A stretch of DNA of 64,000 bases from Cronobacter universalis NCTC 9529 (GCF_001277175.1 NZ_CP012257.1:2108001-2172000), one strand, 5' to 3'. Positions 26,523 through 35,922 are shown, counted from the first letter of the stretch. The notes: a model not told the origin generated them from the sequence alone. Translations and numbers: made by a program.

Positions 26523-27407
26523 TTAAAATGGCGCGTCGCCTTCGATGGTGGTGCGGTAGAGTTTGCGGCGCAGGTGCGCCGGGCAGCCGGTCGCGAGATG
26601 AATCAGCGAACGGTTATCCCAGAACACCATATCGCCCGGTTGCCACTGGTGGCGGTAGATATGCTCCGGGCGCACGCTATGGGCCCAGAGCGCCTCCAGA
26701 ATGTCGCGGCTCTCCGTCTCCGGCAGCCCTTCGATATGCGTGGTGAACCCTTCGCTGACAAACAGCGCCTTGCGCCCGGTTTCCGGGTGGGTGCGCACCA
26801 CCGGATGCGACACCGCCTGCACCTCGGCCAGCTGCTGTTCCGTTAATTGCGGTCGCCAGTGGCTGCCGAATTTCGGGCGGCTGTAGGTGGCCGTGTAGGA
26901 GTGCACCGCTTTTCTGCCCTCAATAACGCGCTTCAGGTCGTCGGGGAGCGTTTCGTACGCCAGCTCCATATCGGCGAACAGCGTGTCGCCGCCTTCCTCC
27001 GGCAGCTCCTGCGCATAGAGCATGGAGCCGAGACTCGGCAGCGTTTTGTATGAAAGATCCGAGTGCCAGAATTTACCGGCGTCGCCAAGCCCAATCGGCT
27101 GACCGTTCTCAATAATGTTCGAGACGATGAGAATTTCCGGGTGGCCAGGCAACAGAAACTGCTTCAGCACATGGATTTGCAGCGGCCCGAAGCGGCGGCT
27201 GAAATCGATCTGCTGACGCGGCGTGATCTTCTGGTCGCGGAACACCACGACGTGATGGTCGAGATGCGCCTGATGGATGCGCGCAAAGTCGGCGTTATTC
27301 ACGGGCTGGCGCAGATCCAGCCCGGTAATTTCCGCGCCGAGGCGCGCAAAGGGCGTAATGGTAAACGGCTGCGCGGCAACCGGCGCGGCGTTGAGCGTTG
27401 TGGTCAT
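26523..27407 (-). CDS. TauD/TfdA-family alpha-ketoglutarate dioxygenase
   Basis: A 294-aa Fe(II)/2-oxoglutarate dioxygenase. The iron ligands are His115 and Asp117 in FWHSDLSY and His270 in LIHLATG; the 2-oxoglutarate Arg is in RRKLYRTTI (about 281-285). TauD-type enzymes hydroxylate the carbon next to a sulfonate or sulfate ester and release sulfite or sulfate. Placement between a sulfonate-type binding protein and ATPase fits use of an organosulfur compound as sulfur source. It is not necessarily taurine: AtsK-like sulfatase activity is equally consistent. Confidence 0.9.
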   Translation of the reverse strand: MTTTLNAAPVAAQPFTITPFARLGAEITGLDLRQPVNNADFARIHQAHLDHHVVVFRDQKITPRQQIDFSRRFGPLQIHVLKQFLLPGHPEILIVSNIIENGQPIGLGDAGKFWHSDLSYKTLPSLGSMLYAQELPEEGGDTLFADMELAYETLPDDLKRVIEGRKAVHSYTATYSRPKFGSHWRPQLTEQQLAEVQAVSHPVVRTHPETGRKALFVSEGFTTHIEGLPETESRDILEALWAHSVRPEHIYRHQWQPGDMVFWDNRSLIHLATGCPAHLRRKLYRTTIEGDAPF

Positions 27408-27435
27408 CGGTTTTTCCTTTATCGTCGCAGGTGAA

Positions 27436-28434
27436 TTAACTGCCGGGGTTTTCCCAGGCTTCGTTAAAGAAATACTCTTTCCAGCTGTCGGCTTTATTTT
27501 TTAATACGCCAAGCTCATGCAGCTTTTCGGCATAAATAAAGGTGCGTTGCGGCGAGACGGTGAATTCAATTTCCGGGTCATTCACGATTTTTTCGACTAA
27601 CGCTTGCGGCAGACGCGATTTTTCGGTGCGGATATAGGCCGCGGCCGCCGCTTTTTTATCGGCGTTAATAATTTTTGCCGCCTCGCTCAGGGCGCGGTAA
27701 AACGCGCGGTAGGTTTTCGGGTTGTCGTCGTGGAATTTCTGGGTGGTGTAGAGCACATTGAAAGTGGCCGGGCCGCCCAGCACGTCGTAGGAGCTCAGGA
27801 TCTTATGCACGTTGCTGTGCTCCAGCGCCTGATACTGAAACGGCGGGCTTGAGAAGTGCGCGGTGATTTCAGACTTCCCGGCGATAAGCGCCGCGCTGGC
27901 GTCCGGGTGCGGCAGGCTCACGCTGAGTTTATCAAAGCGCTTATAGTCGCTGTTGCCATAAACCCGGGCGGTTTCGATTTGCAGCGTGCGGGACTGAAAG
28001 CCCACGCCAGCCGCCGGTACGGCGATGCGGTCTTTATCGGTGAGATCGCGAACGCTTTTGACAGCCGGATTATTACTCAGCAGATAATTGGGCATCGAGC
28101 CGAGCGACGCGATGGCCTTAACGTTCTGGCGGCCTTTGGTGCGATCCCAGAGCGTGAGGAGCGGCGGCACGCCCGCCGAGGCGACGTCCAGCGCGCCGGA
28201 GAGCAGCGCCTCGTTCATGGCGGTGGCGCCGGAGAGCGTGCGCCACTCCACCTTGATATCGAGCCCCTCTTTTTTGCCTTCTTTTTCGATAAGCTGCTGG
28301 TCGCGCACCACATCCAGCAGTAAATAACCGATGCCGAACTGCTGCGCGATACTGATATTGCCTTCAGCCTGCGCCAGTCCGGCAGCCGACATTAACGCCA
28401 GTCCCAGCCAGGCGCGCCCCGTGAGTTTTTTCAT
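27436..28434 (-). CDS. TauA/SsuA-like periplasmic binding protein
   Basis: A 332-aa NMT1/SsuA-type solute-binding protein with a signal peptide ending near residue 23 (LAQAE). It holds the family segments FGIGYLLLDVVRDQ, EWRTLSGATAMNEALLSGALDV, and IAVPAAGVGFQSRTLQ. It is first in the four-gene order binding protein, dioxygenase, ATPase, permease; tauABCD has the dioxygenase last. The ligand is probably a sulfonate, sulfate ester or similar anion. No CysB or Cbl site was identified upstream by eye. Confidence 0.88.
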   Translation of the reverse strand: MKKLTGRAWLGLALMSAAGLAQAEGNISIAQQFGIGYLLLDVVRDQQLIEKEGKKEGLDIKVEWRTLSGATAMNEALLSGALDVASAGVPPLLTLWDRTKGRQNVKAIASLGSMPNYLLSNNPAVKSVRDLTDKDRIAVPAAGVGFQSRTLQIETARVYGNSDYKRFDKLSVSLPHPDASAALIAGKSEITAHFSSPPFQYQALEHSNVHKILSSYDVLGGPATFNVLYTTQKFHDDNPKTYRAFYRALSEAAKIINADKKAAAAAYIRTEKSRLPQALVEKIVNDPEIEFTVSPQRTFIYAEKLHELGVLKNKADSWKEYFFNEAWENPGS

Positions 28435-28580
28435 GACTATCCCGCTAATAATAAAAGTGAAGGGTGATATATCGTTCTGGCTTTTATCGTGCAGGGGCGG
28501 GATTAAAAATGAAAAGTGTTTATTGGAATAACTTAGCGCGAATAAATAAATGCTTTTTTTAGCGAAGCTTTGCCGGAAAT

Positions 28581-28604
28581 AAAAAAAGCGGGCCGCAGCC
28601 CGCT
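28581..28604 (-). terminator. Terminator after the DUF1176 gene
   Basis: AGCGGGC (28587-28593) pairs with GCCCGCT (28598-28604); on the minus strand it is followed by a seven-T run. Confidence 0.85.
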
Positions 28605-28608
28605 CTGG

Positions 28609-29655
28609 TTATTTCGCCGGAATGACCTGCGTGACCAGCGTCGGCATCTCCCATGCGCCGCCCGACCGAATAAGCCGGCAATCGCCGGTGCCATAGTCGT
28701 CGCTCTGTACAAACGCCTTGCCGTCCCAGGTCCAGCTGGCGATGCCCATGCAGTCGCCGATGCCGCGCCCGCGCTGAACGGAGGTGATAACGCCTTTGTC
28801 GTAGTCACTGCCGATAAGCGTCACCAGCGTCGGCTTGCCCTTCAGCGCGTCGTCAATGACCCAGTAGCCGTTGCCTTCGTTATAGGCCGCGCGCCAGCAG
28901 GTCGCCGAGATCAGCGCTTTGCCGTCGCTTAACGGCGTGACGGTGACCGGCTCGTTACGCAGGGTTTCATCCGTGAGCCCGTCGCAGCTGTCGCCGTCGA
29001 GTTTAGTCGCTTCAAGACGCGGCAGCAGCGTGGCGAGCGCCGCGCCGGTGAGCGTGGTCGGCTGCGCATCGCTGACGGCGGCCGCGTGGATAACCGGGGC
29101 GGGGACCGGGGCCGGCACCGCGCTTTCCGGCTTATCGCCTTTTTTCATGATGGCGCCTGGCGTGCCGATACGGCCCTGCACGTCATCCATCTTCAGCAGC
29201 ACGGCGCTGGCGCCCGCCGCGGAGAGCGCGAAGCGGCGATTGTCCGAGGTAAATACCACGCCGCCTTTGCCTTTCACGGCCTTAATCACGGCGGCGGTCT
29301 GCGCTTCATTAAGCTGCCAGGTTTCTTCTTTGCGGTTTTCCGTCAGCGTACCGAGATTTTTTCCGTCAATCTCCAGGCGCATCGGACCCTTTGAGGGTTT
29401 GACGTCATCATCCATATCGCCCAGGCGAATCATGGCGGTGATTGGTGCGTCCGGCCCGGCCTTGCGCGTCAGCAGCAGCGAGCCGCCGGTGCCTTCATCG
29501 GCCTCGTAGGCATCCACACGGCAGGTGCCGGTGTTATCGCAGACCATGCCCCAGTCTTTATGGTTGAAAGCGGGGCGCTGGGGCATCACGGCGGCGGCGC
29601 TCAGCGCCACACAGAGCGGCGCCAGGGCCAGCGCGCGCAGGGTTGCAGATTTCAT
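28609..29655 (-). CDS. DUF1176 periplasmic protein
   Basis: A 348-aa exported protein with a signal peptide of about 22 residues. The mature part has FNHKDWGMVCDNTGTCRVDAY near the start (two close cysteines), a middle region MDDVQGRIGTPGAIMKKGD, a Pro/Ala linker (AVPAPVPAPV) near residue 182, and a C-terminal domain with three further cysteines (SATCWRAAY, GIGDCMGIAS, GTGDCRLI). This layout agrees with the DUF1176 family, whose function is unknown. The even cysteine spacing suggests disulfide bonds. It stands alone between the Tau-like operon and ansP, with its own terminator. Confidence 0.78.
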   Translation of the reverse strand: MKSATLRALALAPLCVALSAAAVMPQRPAFNHKDWGMVCDNTGTCRVDAYEADEGTGGSLLLTRKAGPDAPITAMIRLGDMDDDVKPSKGPMRLEIDGKNLGTLTENRKEETWQLNEAQTAAVIKAVKGKGGVVFTSDNRRFALSAAGASAVLLKMDDVQGRIGTPGAIMKKGDKPESAVPAPVPAPVIHAAAVSDAQPTTLTGAALATLLPRLEATKLDGDSCDGLTDETLRNEPVTVTPLSDGKALISATCWRAAYNEGNGYWVIDDALKGKPTLVTLIGSDYDKGVITSVQRGRGIGDCMGIASWTWDGKAFVQSDDYGTGDCRLIRSGGAWEMPTLVTQVIPAK

Positions 29656-29737
29656 AACGGTTCCTTGTAGACGTAGTGCAGCGTCATAGCGTGAAGCGCT
29701 ACGGCGTTTCGGGCAAGCTACCAGTAATAGTACGCAT

Positions 29738-29766
29738 AAAAAAAGGAGCCTTGCGGCTCCTTTTCA
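29738..29766 (-). terminator. Terminator after ansP
   Basis: AAGGAGCC and GGCTCCTT with a 4-base loop; on the minus strand an extended T-run follows. Confidence 0.88.
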
Positions 29767-29777
29767 CAACACACGCT

Positions 29778-31235
29778 TTAATCCTGATGCGGTTGCGGCG
29801 CAGTGCTGTGGATCTCCGCCACGCGTTTACGCACGCCAAACCAGCCCGCAATGAGCAGGAGCGCGAGAACCGGGATGGAGGCCACGGTAAAGGTGCCGTT
29901 CGGGTAGTCGAACGCCATCAGTACGACGACGGCGGCCAGGAACAGCAGCGTCAGCCAGGAGGTGAACGGCGCGCCCGGCAGCTTGAAGGAGACATCGTCC
30001 GCTTTGCCTTCTTTGATGGCTTTGCGCAGACGCATCTGGCAGACCACGATAAACGCCCATGAAGAGATGATGCCGATAGATGCAACGTTGAGGACAATCT
30101 CAAACACCTGCGACGGCACCAGATAGTTCAGGAACACGCCGACGATATAGACGCACACGGTCACCAGAATGCCCGCGAACGGCACCTGGGATTTGCTCAT
30201 CTTCGACATAAACTTCGGCGCGGAGCCGCCCATCGACATGGAGCGCAGAATACGGCCGGTGGAATAGAGGCCGGAGTTCAGGCTGGAGAGCGCCGCGGTC
30301 AGCACCACCATGTTCATGATGTCGCCGATATAGGGCACGCCAAGCTTCGAGAAGAAGGTGACGAACGGGCTCTGGCCCGCCTGGTAGGCATTCCACGGCA
30401 GCAGCAGCACCAGCAGCACCACGGAGCCGACGTAGAACAGACCAATACGCCAGATAACGCTGTTAATCGCCTTCGGCACCATCGTCTGCGGGTCTTTACA
30501 TTCGCCCGCGGCGGTGCCGACCAGCTCGATAGACGCAAAGGCGAAGACCACGCCCTGAACCAGCACCAGCGCAGGCAGCAGGCCATGCGGGAACAGGCCG
30601 CCGTTATCGGTGATCAGATGGAAGCCGGTGGCGTTGCCGTCCAGCGGTTTACCGGTGCCGAGAAACACCACGCCCACCACCAGGAACACTACAATGGCCA
30701 GCACTTTGATAAGCGCGAACCAGAACTCCATTTCGGCGAACCATTTCACGCCAATCAGGTTCATGGTGCCGACAATCGCCAGCGCGCCGAGCGCAAAAAC
30801 CCATTGCGGCACATCGCCGAACGCGCCCCAGTAGTGCATATAGAGCGCCACTGCGGTGATATCGACAATACCGGTCATCGCCCAGTTAACGAAATACATC
30901 CAGCCCGCCACGTAGGAGGCTTTTTCGCCGAGAAACTCACGGGCGTAAGAGACAAAGCTGCCGCTCGACGGACGGTGGAGCACCAGTTCGCCCAGCGCGC
31001 GGAGGATGAAGAAAGAGAAGATGCCGCACACCAGATACACCACCGCCAGCGACGGCCCGGCCGCCTGGAGGCGCGCGCCCGCACCCAAAAACAGACCGGT
31101 GCCGATAGCGCCGCCGATGGCGATCATCTGCACCTGACGATTGCCCATCGCTTTGTGATAACCCTCTTCATGAGAGTTCAACCAGCGTCGTTTCGCGGCG
31201 CGATGCTCAGCCGCGTTTTGCTTCGTTGTTTTCAT
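29778..31235 (-). CDS. ansP: AnsP, L-asparagine permease
   Basis: A 485-aa amino-acid/polyamine/organocation transporter with 12 predicted helices, nearly identical in most blocks to E. coli AnsP: KRRWLNSHEEGYHKAMGNRQ at the N-terminus, QMIAIGGAIGTGLFLGAG in helix 1 (substrate-contact GAIGTG motif), and HRPSSGSFVSYAREFLGEKA. It imports L-asparagine. The ATG at 31235 matches the family start, with AGGA upstream; earlier in-frame codons lie in the leader. The C-terminus is about 14 residues shorter than in E. coli. In E. coli ansP also follows yncE, so the Tau-like operon and DUF1176 gene are insertions here. Confidence 0.95.
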   Translation of the reverse strand: MKTTKQNAAEHRAAKRRWLNSHEEGYHKAMGNRQVQMIAIGGAIGTGLFLGAGARLQAAGPSLAVVYLVCGIFSFFILRALGELVLHRPSSGSFVSYAREFLGEKASYVAGWMYFVNWAMTGIVDITAVALYMHYWGAFGDVPQWVFALGALAIVGTMNLIGVKWFAEMEFWFALIKVLAIVVFLVVGVVFLGTGKPLDGNATGFHLITDNGGLFPHGLLPALVLVQGVVFAFASIELVGTAAGECKDPQTMVPKAINSVIWRIGLFYVGSVVLLVLLLPWNAYQAGQSPFVTFFSKLGVPYIGDIMNMVVLTAALSSLNSGLYSTGRILRSMSMGGSAPKFMSKMSKSQVPFAGILVTVCVYIVGVFLNYLVPSQVFEIVLNVASIGIISSWAFIVVCQMRLRKAIKEGKADDVSFKLPGAPFTSWLTLLFLAAVVVLMAFDYPNGTFTVASIPVLALLLIAGWFGVRKRVAEIHSTAPQPHQD

Positions 31236-31586
31236 TGGTTTTCCTGTAGTCCTGTCTGAACCTGAACGAGCCAAAATAACCGACCGCCGTATACCAACCA
31301 AACGTTTGCCTGCGCTGGTTTTTTGTACGGCAAATGTTCGTCTTTCCTGTGATTATGTTGTGCGGATAAGACAAAACATGGCGCAGCATCCTAACCGCAA
31401 ATAGTTGACTTCGCAAAGCCTACCAGTAAGGGTGTGAGCCAGAACGGATTAGCCCGTAATAGTCTCAGGGTTGTTGTATGCGCGGTAACCCAAATCCGGC
31501 GAGAGAACGCCCTCTGGCATGGCGATTTTTCCCATAAAATACGGATAATGGCGTTTTGTGTGCGGTGAATGAGGCGAGGAGAGCCG

Positions 31587-32714
31587 ATGAAAAGCCAGGT
31601 CAGTGCGTTGTTAATCATGTTATTTCTTGCGGGCCATGCGCAGGCCGCGCCCGTCGCGCCGCCGGATGCGGTGGTCAAGCCGCTAATGGCGCGCTACCAG
31701 ATCCCGGGGATGGCGGTGGCGGTTTCGGTCAATGGCGAAACGCATTTTTGGCATTACGGCGTGGCGTCAAAAGCGACGCGTAAGCCAGTGGATGAAAAAA
31801 CGCTTTTCGAAATCGGCTCGCTCAGTAAGACCTTTACCGCCACGCTCGCGAGCAAGGCGCAACAGGATGGCAAACTCGATTTCAGCGCGCCCGCCCGCCA
31901 GTATCTGCCGGCGCTCAAGGGCAGCGCGTTCGACCACGTTACGCTGCTGAATCTCGCCACGCACACGTCGGGAACGCCGCTGTTTGTGCCGGATGCGGTG
32001 AAAAACACCGCGCAGCTGATGGACTGGTATCGCGCCTGGCAACCTGCGCAGCCGGTGGGGACTGAGCGCGTCTACTCGAATCTCGGGATCGGCCTGCTCG
32101 GGATGATTACCGCGAAGGCGCTGGATAAGCCGTTCAGCGAGGCGATGGAGCAGGGGCTGCTCACGGATTTCGGCATGACGCACACCTTTATCAACGTGCC
32201 GGAAGCAGCTATGGGCGACTACGCGCAGGGCTACAACAAAGACGACAAACCGGTGCGGGTGACGCCCGGCCCGCTGGATGCTGAAGCCTACGGGCTGAAA
32301 TCCGGCAGCGCCGATCTGCTGCGTTATCTGCAAATTCAGCTTGGCGAGCAGGAGGTCGCGCCGGGCTGGCGTCAGGCGATTAACGCCACGCACAACGGTT
32401 ATTACCGCAGCGGAGAATTCACGCAGGGATTGATGTGGGAATATTATCCGTGGCCGTCGCCGCTCTCGCGCCTCGTTGAAGGCAACAGCAGCCAGCGCAT
32501 CATGAAGGGGCTTACGGCCACCGCAATCATGCCGCCGCAGTCCGCGCCGCAGGCGGCGTGGTATAACAAAACCGGCTCGACCAACGGCTTTTCCACTTAT
32601 GCGGTGTTTATTCCTGAAAAGCGTATTGCGCTGATTATGCTCGCCAACAAGTGGTTCCCGAATGACGACCGCGTCAGAGCGGCGTATGCGATTATTCAGG
32701 CGCTTGATAAGTAG
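31587..32714 (+). CDS. Class C beta-lactamase
   Basis: A 375-aa periplasmic serine beta-lactamase. A signal peptide ends near residue 20 (HAQA). The three active-site motifs are intact: Ser78-Leu-Ser-Lys81, Tyr163-Ser-Asn165 and Lys328-Thr-Gly330. Length and motifs fit class C; a resident enzyme of this class is known from Cronobacter (CSA type). The ATG at 31587 follows GAGGAGA; an upstream in-frame ATG (31569) lacks a site. No LysR-type ampR gene is divergent from it: the neighbour is ansP. Expression is therefore likely not inducible through AmpR. Confidence 0.9.
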   Translation: MKSQVSALLIMLFLAGHAQAAPVAPPDAVVKPLMARYQIPGMAVAVSVNGETHFWHYGVASKATRKPVDEKTLFEIGSLSKTFTATLASKAQQDGKLDFSAPARQYLPALKGSAFDHVTLLNLATHTSGTPLFVPDAVKNTAQLMDWYRAWQPAQPVGTERVYSNLGIGLLGMITAKALDKPFSEAMEQGLLTDFGMTHTFINVPEAAMGDYAQGYNKDDKPVRVTPGPLDAEAYGLKSGSADLLRYLQIQLGEQEVAPGWRQAINATHNGYYRSGEFTQGLMWEYYPWPSPLSRLVEGNSSQRIMKGLTATAIMPPQSAPQAAWYNKTGSTNGFSTYAVFIPEKRIALIMLANKWFPNDDRVRAAYAIIQALDK

Positions 32715-32722
32715 TGGCGCAT

Positions 32723-32752
32723 AAAAAAGGCCGCCCGTGGGCGGCCTTGTTG
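32723..32752 (-). terminator. Terminator for the nitroreductase gene
   Basis: AAGGCCGCCC and GGGCGGCCTT form a 10-bp stem with a 2-base loop. A T-run follows on the minus strand (TTTTTT); on the plus strand it reads TTGTTGT, so it may also act weakly after the beta-lactamase gene. Confidence 0.85.
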
Positions 32753-32765
32753 TGAATTATCGCGC

Positions 32766-33410
32766 TCAGAGCTGCGTGATCACCACATCCTGGTCCAGGC
32801 GGGATTTCGGCAGTTTGGCGTTGAAATCCGCATCGCTGCGATAACCGATGGTCGCCACCACCACGCTGCGCAGGCCTTTTTCCTTCAGCCCCAGCAGCTC
32901 GTCCATTTTCTCCGGGTGGAAACCTTCGATAGGCGTCGCGTCAAGACCCATCGCGGCCGCGCCCAGCAGCAGGAAACCAAGCGCCAGATAGGCCTGGCGG
33001 GTCATCCATTCGCGCTGCTGCTCCGGCGTTTCGCTGTTCAGGCCCACAAAAAAGCGGCGGCCTTTATCGTTACCGGCGCGCGCTTCTTCACTGTCGTAAC
33101 GGCCATCCTGCTGCTCTTTTTCCAGCAGCTGCAGCAGGTGCGCTTCGTTCAGCTCTTCTTTAATGGTGAAGACCACGGTCATGGCGGCGTTCTTCGCCTT
33201 CACCTGGTTGGCGTCCATCAGGGCCGGCAGGATCTGCGCCTTGCCTTCCTCGGTAGTGACGGCAAAGAAGTGCCACGGCTGGGAGTTAACGGAAGAGGGG
33301 CTGAAGCGCAGCAGATCCAGCAGTTCCTGCTGCTGTTCGGCAGTCAGCTTGCGGCTGCTGTCATAGGCTTTGCTGGTATGGCGAGTGCGAATGATTTCAT
33401 TAAGGTTCAT
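32766..33410 (-). CDS. NfsB-family oxygen-insensitive NAD(P)H nitroreductase
   Basis: A 214-aa flavoenzyme of the nitroreductase family, related to but clearly divergent from E. coli NfsB. It shares RHTSKAYDSSRKL (FMN phosphate contact near residue 10), FSPSSVNSQPWHFFAVTTEEGK, NDKGRRFF, the GLDATPIEGF segment and the C-terminal LPKSRL. It would reduce nitroaromatics or quinones with FMN as cofactor. Because of its divergence it may be a paralogue, with the true nfsB elsewhere. Confidence 0.85.
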   Translation of the reverse strand: MNLNEIIRTRHTSKAYDSSRKLTAEQQQELLDLLRFSPSSVNSQPWHFFAVTTEEGKAQILPALMDANQVKAKNAAMTVVFTIKEELNEAHLLQLLEKEQQDGRYDSEEARAGNDKGRRFFVGLNSETPEQQREWMTRQAYLALGFLLLGAAAMGLDATPIEGFHPEKMDELLGLKEKGLRSVVVATIGYRSDADFNAKLPKSRLDQDVVITQL

Positions 33411-33670
33411 AAACGTTTCCCGGTTGAATGCCGCGCCGTGAGTGACAGTCGCGGGCAGGTTACACCATTGTTATCTTCATTAAGGGAAAGGATAGTAGCC
33501 TAAACCCGACGGCAGAAAAACCTGCGGCCACGGGCGAGGCAGCTTGACGGCAAAAAATGCCAAAAGGTGTGACAACGTCACAAATTAAGCGTGCCGCCTT
33601 CGTTAAAAAAGGTGATTAACCCGGCGGCTTTGGGGCATGATGAAAGGCCGTTCACGTTTAAGGAACCGTT

Positions 33671-33901
33671 ATGCCGCATATCGATGTGAAATTCTTCCCG
33701 CGCGATCTGAGCGACGCGCAACAGCAGGCGCTGGCCGACGAACTGACTCAGGTAATTGTTAAGCATCTGCAAAGCAAAGAGAGTTCCGTTTCCGTGGCGC
33801 TCAACGAAGTGCAGCCGGAGCAGTGGAAAAGCAAGGTATGGGATACGGAGATTGGGCCGCAGCTCGACACGCTGGCGCGCAAACCGGGCTATGAGATGTA
33901 A
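33671..33901 (+). CDS. pptA: PptA, 4-oxalocrotonate-tautomerase-family protein
   Basis: A 76-aa tautomerase. The N-terminal Pro2 (MPHIDVKFFPRDL) is the catalytic base once Met is removed. It matches E. coli PptA (YdcE) along its length, ending ARKPGYEM. These proteins form small oligomers; the physiological substrate is unknown. It starts after AAGGAA. An imperfect CRP-like dyad with a 5-base instead of 6-base spacer (TGTGA then TCACA, 33568-33582) lies upstream. Confidence 0.92.
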   Translation: MPHIDVKFFPRDLSDAQQQALADELTQVIVKHLQSKESSVSVALNEVQPEQWKSKVWDTEIGPQLDTLARKPGYEM

Positions 33902-33906
33902 GCCAT

Positions 33907-33937
33907 AAAAAAACCCTGCCTGAGCAGGGTTTTCTTT
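33907..33937. terminator. Bidirectional terminator pptA / katN
   Basis: ACCCTGC (33913-33919) and GCAGGGT (33924-33930) with A- and T-runs on both sides serve the two convergent genes. Confidence 0.88.
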
Positions 33938-33947
33938 TTAAGGCCGG

Positions 33948-34853
33948 TTATTTTTTCTCAACCGGCTTTTTCGACTGACGTTCAACCGGGGGCACAGATG
34001 CGCCCATTTCCGCGCCGGTCACCGGGTTGATGCCCGGATCGGACTGCAGACGCTGTGCCATAGTCAGTACGCTCGCCTGCTGTTCCGGCGAAAGCTGGAT
34101 ATCAATCATACCGTCGCCTCCATTAACTGCCGGCTGCGGATCGGCGACGTACTCGAAGTTTTCGTCGCTGTTCCAGCTGCCGCGCAGGTCGTCACCTTTG
34201 GACATGTTGTAGTAAACATTCGTGTACTGTTCCACCGGCGGCAGTTTGCCCGGCGGGAAGTTATTACGAATAGAGTAGAGCGCTTTCTCAAACGAAAGCA
34301 TATGCGCGACTTCGCGGGTCATCAGGAAGCCCAGCGCGTCTTTCACGCCCGGATCGTCCGTCAGGTTGATCAGTCGCTCATAGATAATCTTGGCGCGCGC
34401 TTCCGCGGCGATGTTCGAGCGCAGATCCGCCGTGACTTCGCCGATCGTATCGATATACGCGGCAGTCCAGGGTACGCCTGCGGAGTTAGTCAGCGGCGGC
34501 CCGCCTCCGTAGAGGACCTGGGTCAGGTGGCTGTCGTTACCTGCGCCGGTAATGGAGCGATAAATTTCGCCTTCGGCTTCGGTGGCTTCGGCCAGGTCAC
34601 CCTTAGCGCCTTTGTTGAGCATCCCCACAAGGGAACCGATAATTTCCAGATGGCTCAGTTCTTCTGTGGCGATGTCCATCAGCATTTCTTTACGTGCCGG
34701 ATCTTCATCTCCCAGACCCTGGGTGAAGTAGCGGGTGGCGGCGGCGAGTTCGCCCTGCGGACCCCCAAATTGTTCCAGCAACAGATTTGCCAGCCCCGGG
34801 TTCGGTGCCGCGACGCGGACCGTATATTGCAATTGTTTTACATGTCGGAACAT
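33948..34853 (-). CDS. katN: KatN, non-haem manganese catalase
   Basis: A 301-aa dimanganese catalase with the expected ligand set: Glu35 (GPQGELAAA), Glu65 and His68 (ATEELSHLE), Glu151 (NIAAEARAK) and His184 (REVAHMLS). The enzyme dismutates hydrogen peroxide in the cytoplasm. The C-terminal 40 residues are a polar tail ending KKPVEKK. In Salmonella katN is RpoS-dependent and lies with yciG, yciF and yciE. Here only yciE precedes it, 74 bases upstream on the same strand, so the two are probably cotranscribed. Confidence 0.95.
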   Translation of the reverse strand: MFRHVKQLQYTVRVAAPNPGLANLLLEQFGGPQGELAAATRYFTQGLGDEDPARKEMLMDIATEELSHLEIIGSLVGMLNKGAKGDLAEATEAEGEIYRSITGAGNDSHLTQVLYGGGPPLTNSAGVPWTAAYIDTIGEVTADLRSNIAAEARAKIIYERLINLTDDPGVKDALGFLMTREVAHMLSFEKALYSIRNNFPPGKLPPVEQYTNVYYNMSKGDDLRGSWNSDENFEYVADPQPAVNGGDGMIDIQLSPEQQASVLTMAQRLQSDPGINPVTGAEMGASVPPVERQSKKPVEKK

Positions 34854-34927
34854 CAGGTTCTCCTGTTTTACACGACAACACTCAATTTGTGCCTGCCAGA
34901 AAAGAGGCAGGCAAATTAATCAAGAAT

Positions 34928-35437
34928 TTATTTTTTCGCTTCGACGCCAGGTGCGGCTGCGCGATTAAGGAATTGCTGAGTAACATCCGGTAAATGGTTC
35001 AGGCACCATTCCGCCATCGCAATTTCCTGTTCAAGGATTTGTTTAAATACCACCACACCCTGTTCATCGCCGACGGCTTTTGCCGCAGCAATCAATGATG
35101 TGTAGCAGGCGATTTCGAACTGTTCGAAAACATAACCGCTGATAGCGCCTTTTACGACCTCATCAGAGGAGAACATGCCGCCTACCGCCTGGCCCATCGC
35201 CGTCATTTTGCTCATGGTGTCTTTTACGACAGAGGTCGAAACGTTATTTCTTTCAATAACAGAATTAATCAGTTGCTGCTGGTGGCGCGTCTCTTCCAGA
35301 TGCTGCTCAAGACGTGATTTGAGGTCAGGATAGTGCTCAATACGGGAGGCCATTGACTCCAGCATCTGTTCCGCTTGTTTCTCCATCGCATGAGCGTCAC
35401 GCAGCCAGTCATGATAATTTTCTTCGTATGTCGTCAT
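34928..35437 (-). CDS. yciE: YciE, ferritin-like DUF892 protein
   Basis: A 169-aa four-helix ferritin-like protein matching E. coli YciE: HDWLRDAHAMEKQAEQMLESMA near the N-terminus, SGYVFEQFEIACYTSLIAAAK in helix 3-4, ending GVEAKK. Conserved Glu and His residues in these helices (EKQAE, E..H..QQ, FEIACY, EQEIAMAE) form a putative di-iron site. It is a stress protein usually under RpoS. It starts behind GAGGTGA and precedes katN. The usual partner yciF is absent. Confidence 0.93.
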   Translation of the reverse strand: MTTYEENYHDWLRDAHAMEKQAEQMLESMASRIEHYPDLKSRLEQHLEETRHQQQLINSVIERNNVSTSVVKDTMSKMTAMGQAVGGMFSSDEVVKGAISGYVFEQFEIACYTSLIAAAKAVGDEQGVVVFKQILEQEIAMAEWCLNHLPDVTQQFLNRAAAPGVEAKK

Positions 35438-35922
35438 AAATCACCTCTTCCGAAATATACAGTTACCTGTAAAGAAATATTTATGCGTCCTCTACAGAAT
35501 TTATAAATTTGATACGCACTAAAAAGCGTAGCAGATATTTCAAAAAGGGAGCGGTAATCCGGGATATTCTATTTTTTGAGAGTAATCCTAAGTTAAATTA
35601 ACTGGATAATAATTATTCACTTGCGTTGAAAATATGTACGAAACGCGAGTGATTGTATAACTTCAATAAACATATAATTGCATTTGAATTTTATTTTTAC
35701 ATTGCATTTACATAAAAGAAAATAACATCGCATGGCTGCTTTAAGCGAAACGGTAAATAGGTGCTCCGGGTGGCGGCGATAAATGTGGAATCCCGTGGCA
35801 GAGGAGTTCGGGTTCTCGCTGATTCGATTGAGATTCAATTACCTGAACACGCCATGCCACGTCGCTTTACCGGAAAGCAGCTATCATCAGACAGGCTAAG
35901 GACGCAGATTAAGGAACACCTC
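35438..35922. other. AT-rich intergenic region yciE / nhoA
   Basis: This 485-base gap between divergent genes is much more AT-rich than its surroundings, especially 35570-35720. It should hold the yciE-katN promoter and the nhoA promoter. The nhoA frame is open from 35761, but that leader has no supported start. No RNA gene or repeat was recognised. Confidence 0.5.

Noticed and set aside
33568..33582. CRP site upstream of pptA
   Set aside because: TGTGA and TCACA are separated by 5 rather than 6 bases, so a functional CRP site is doubtful; mentioned only in the pptA entry.
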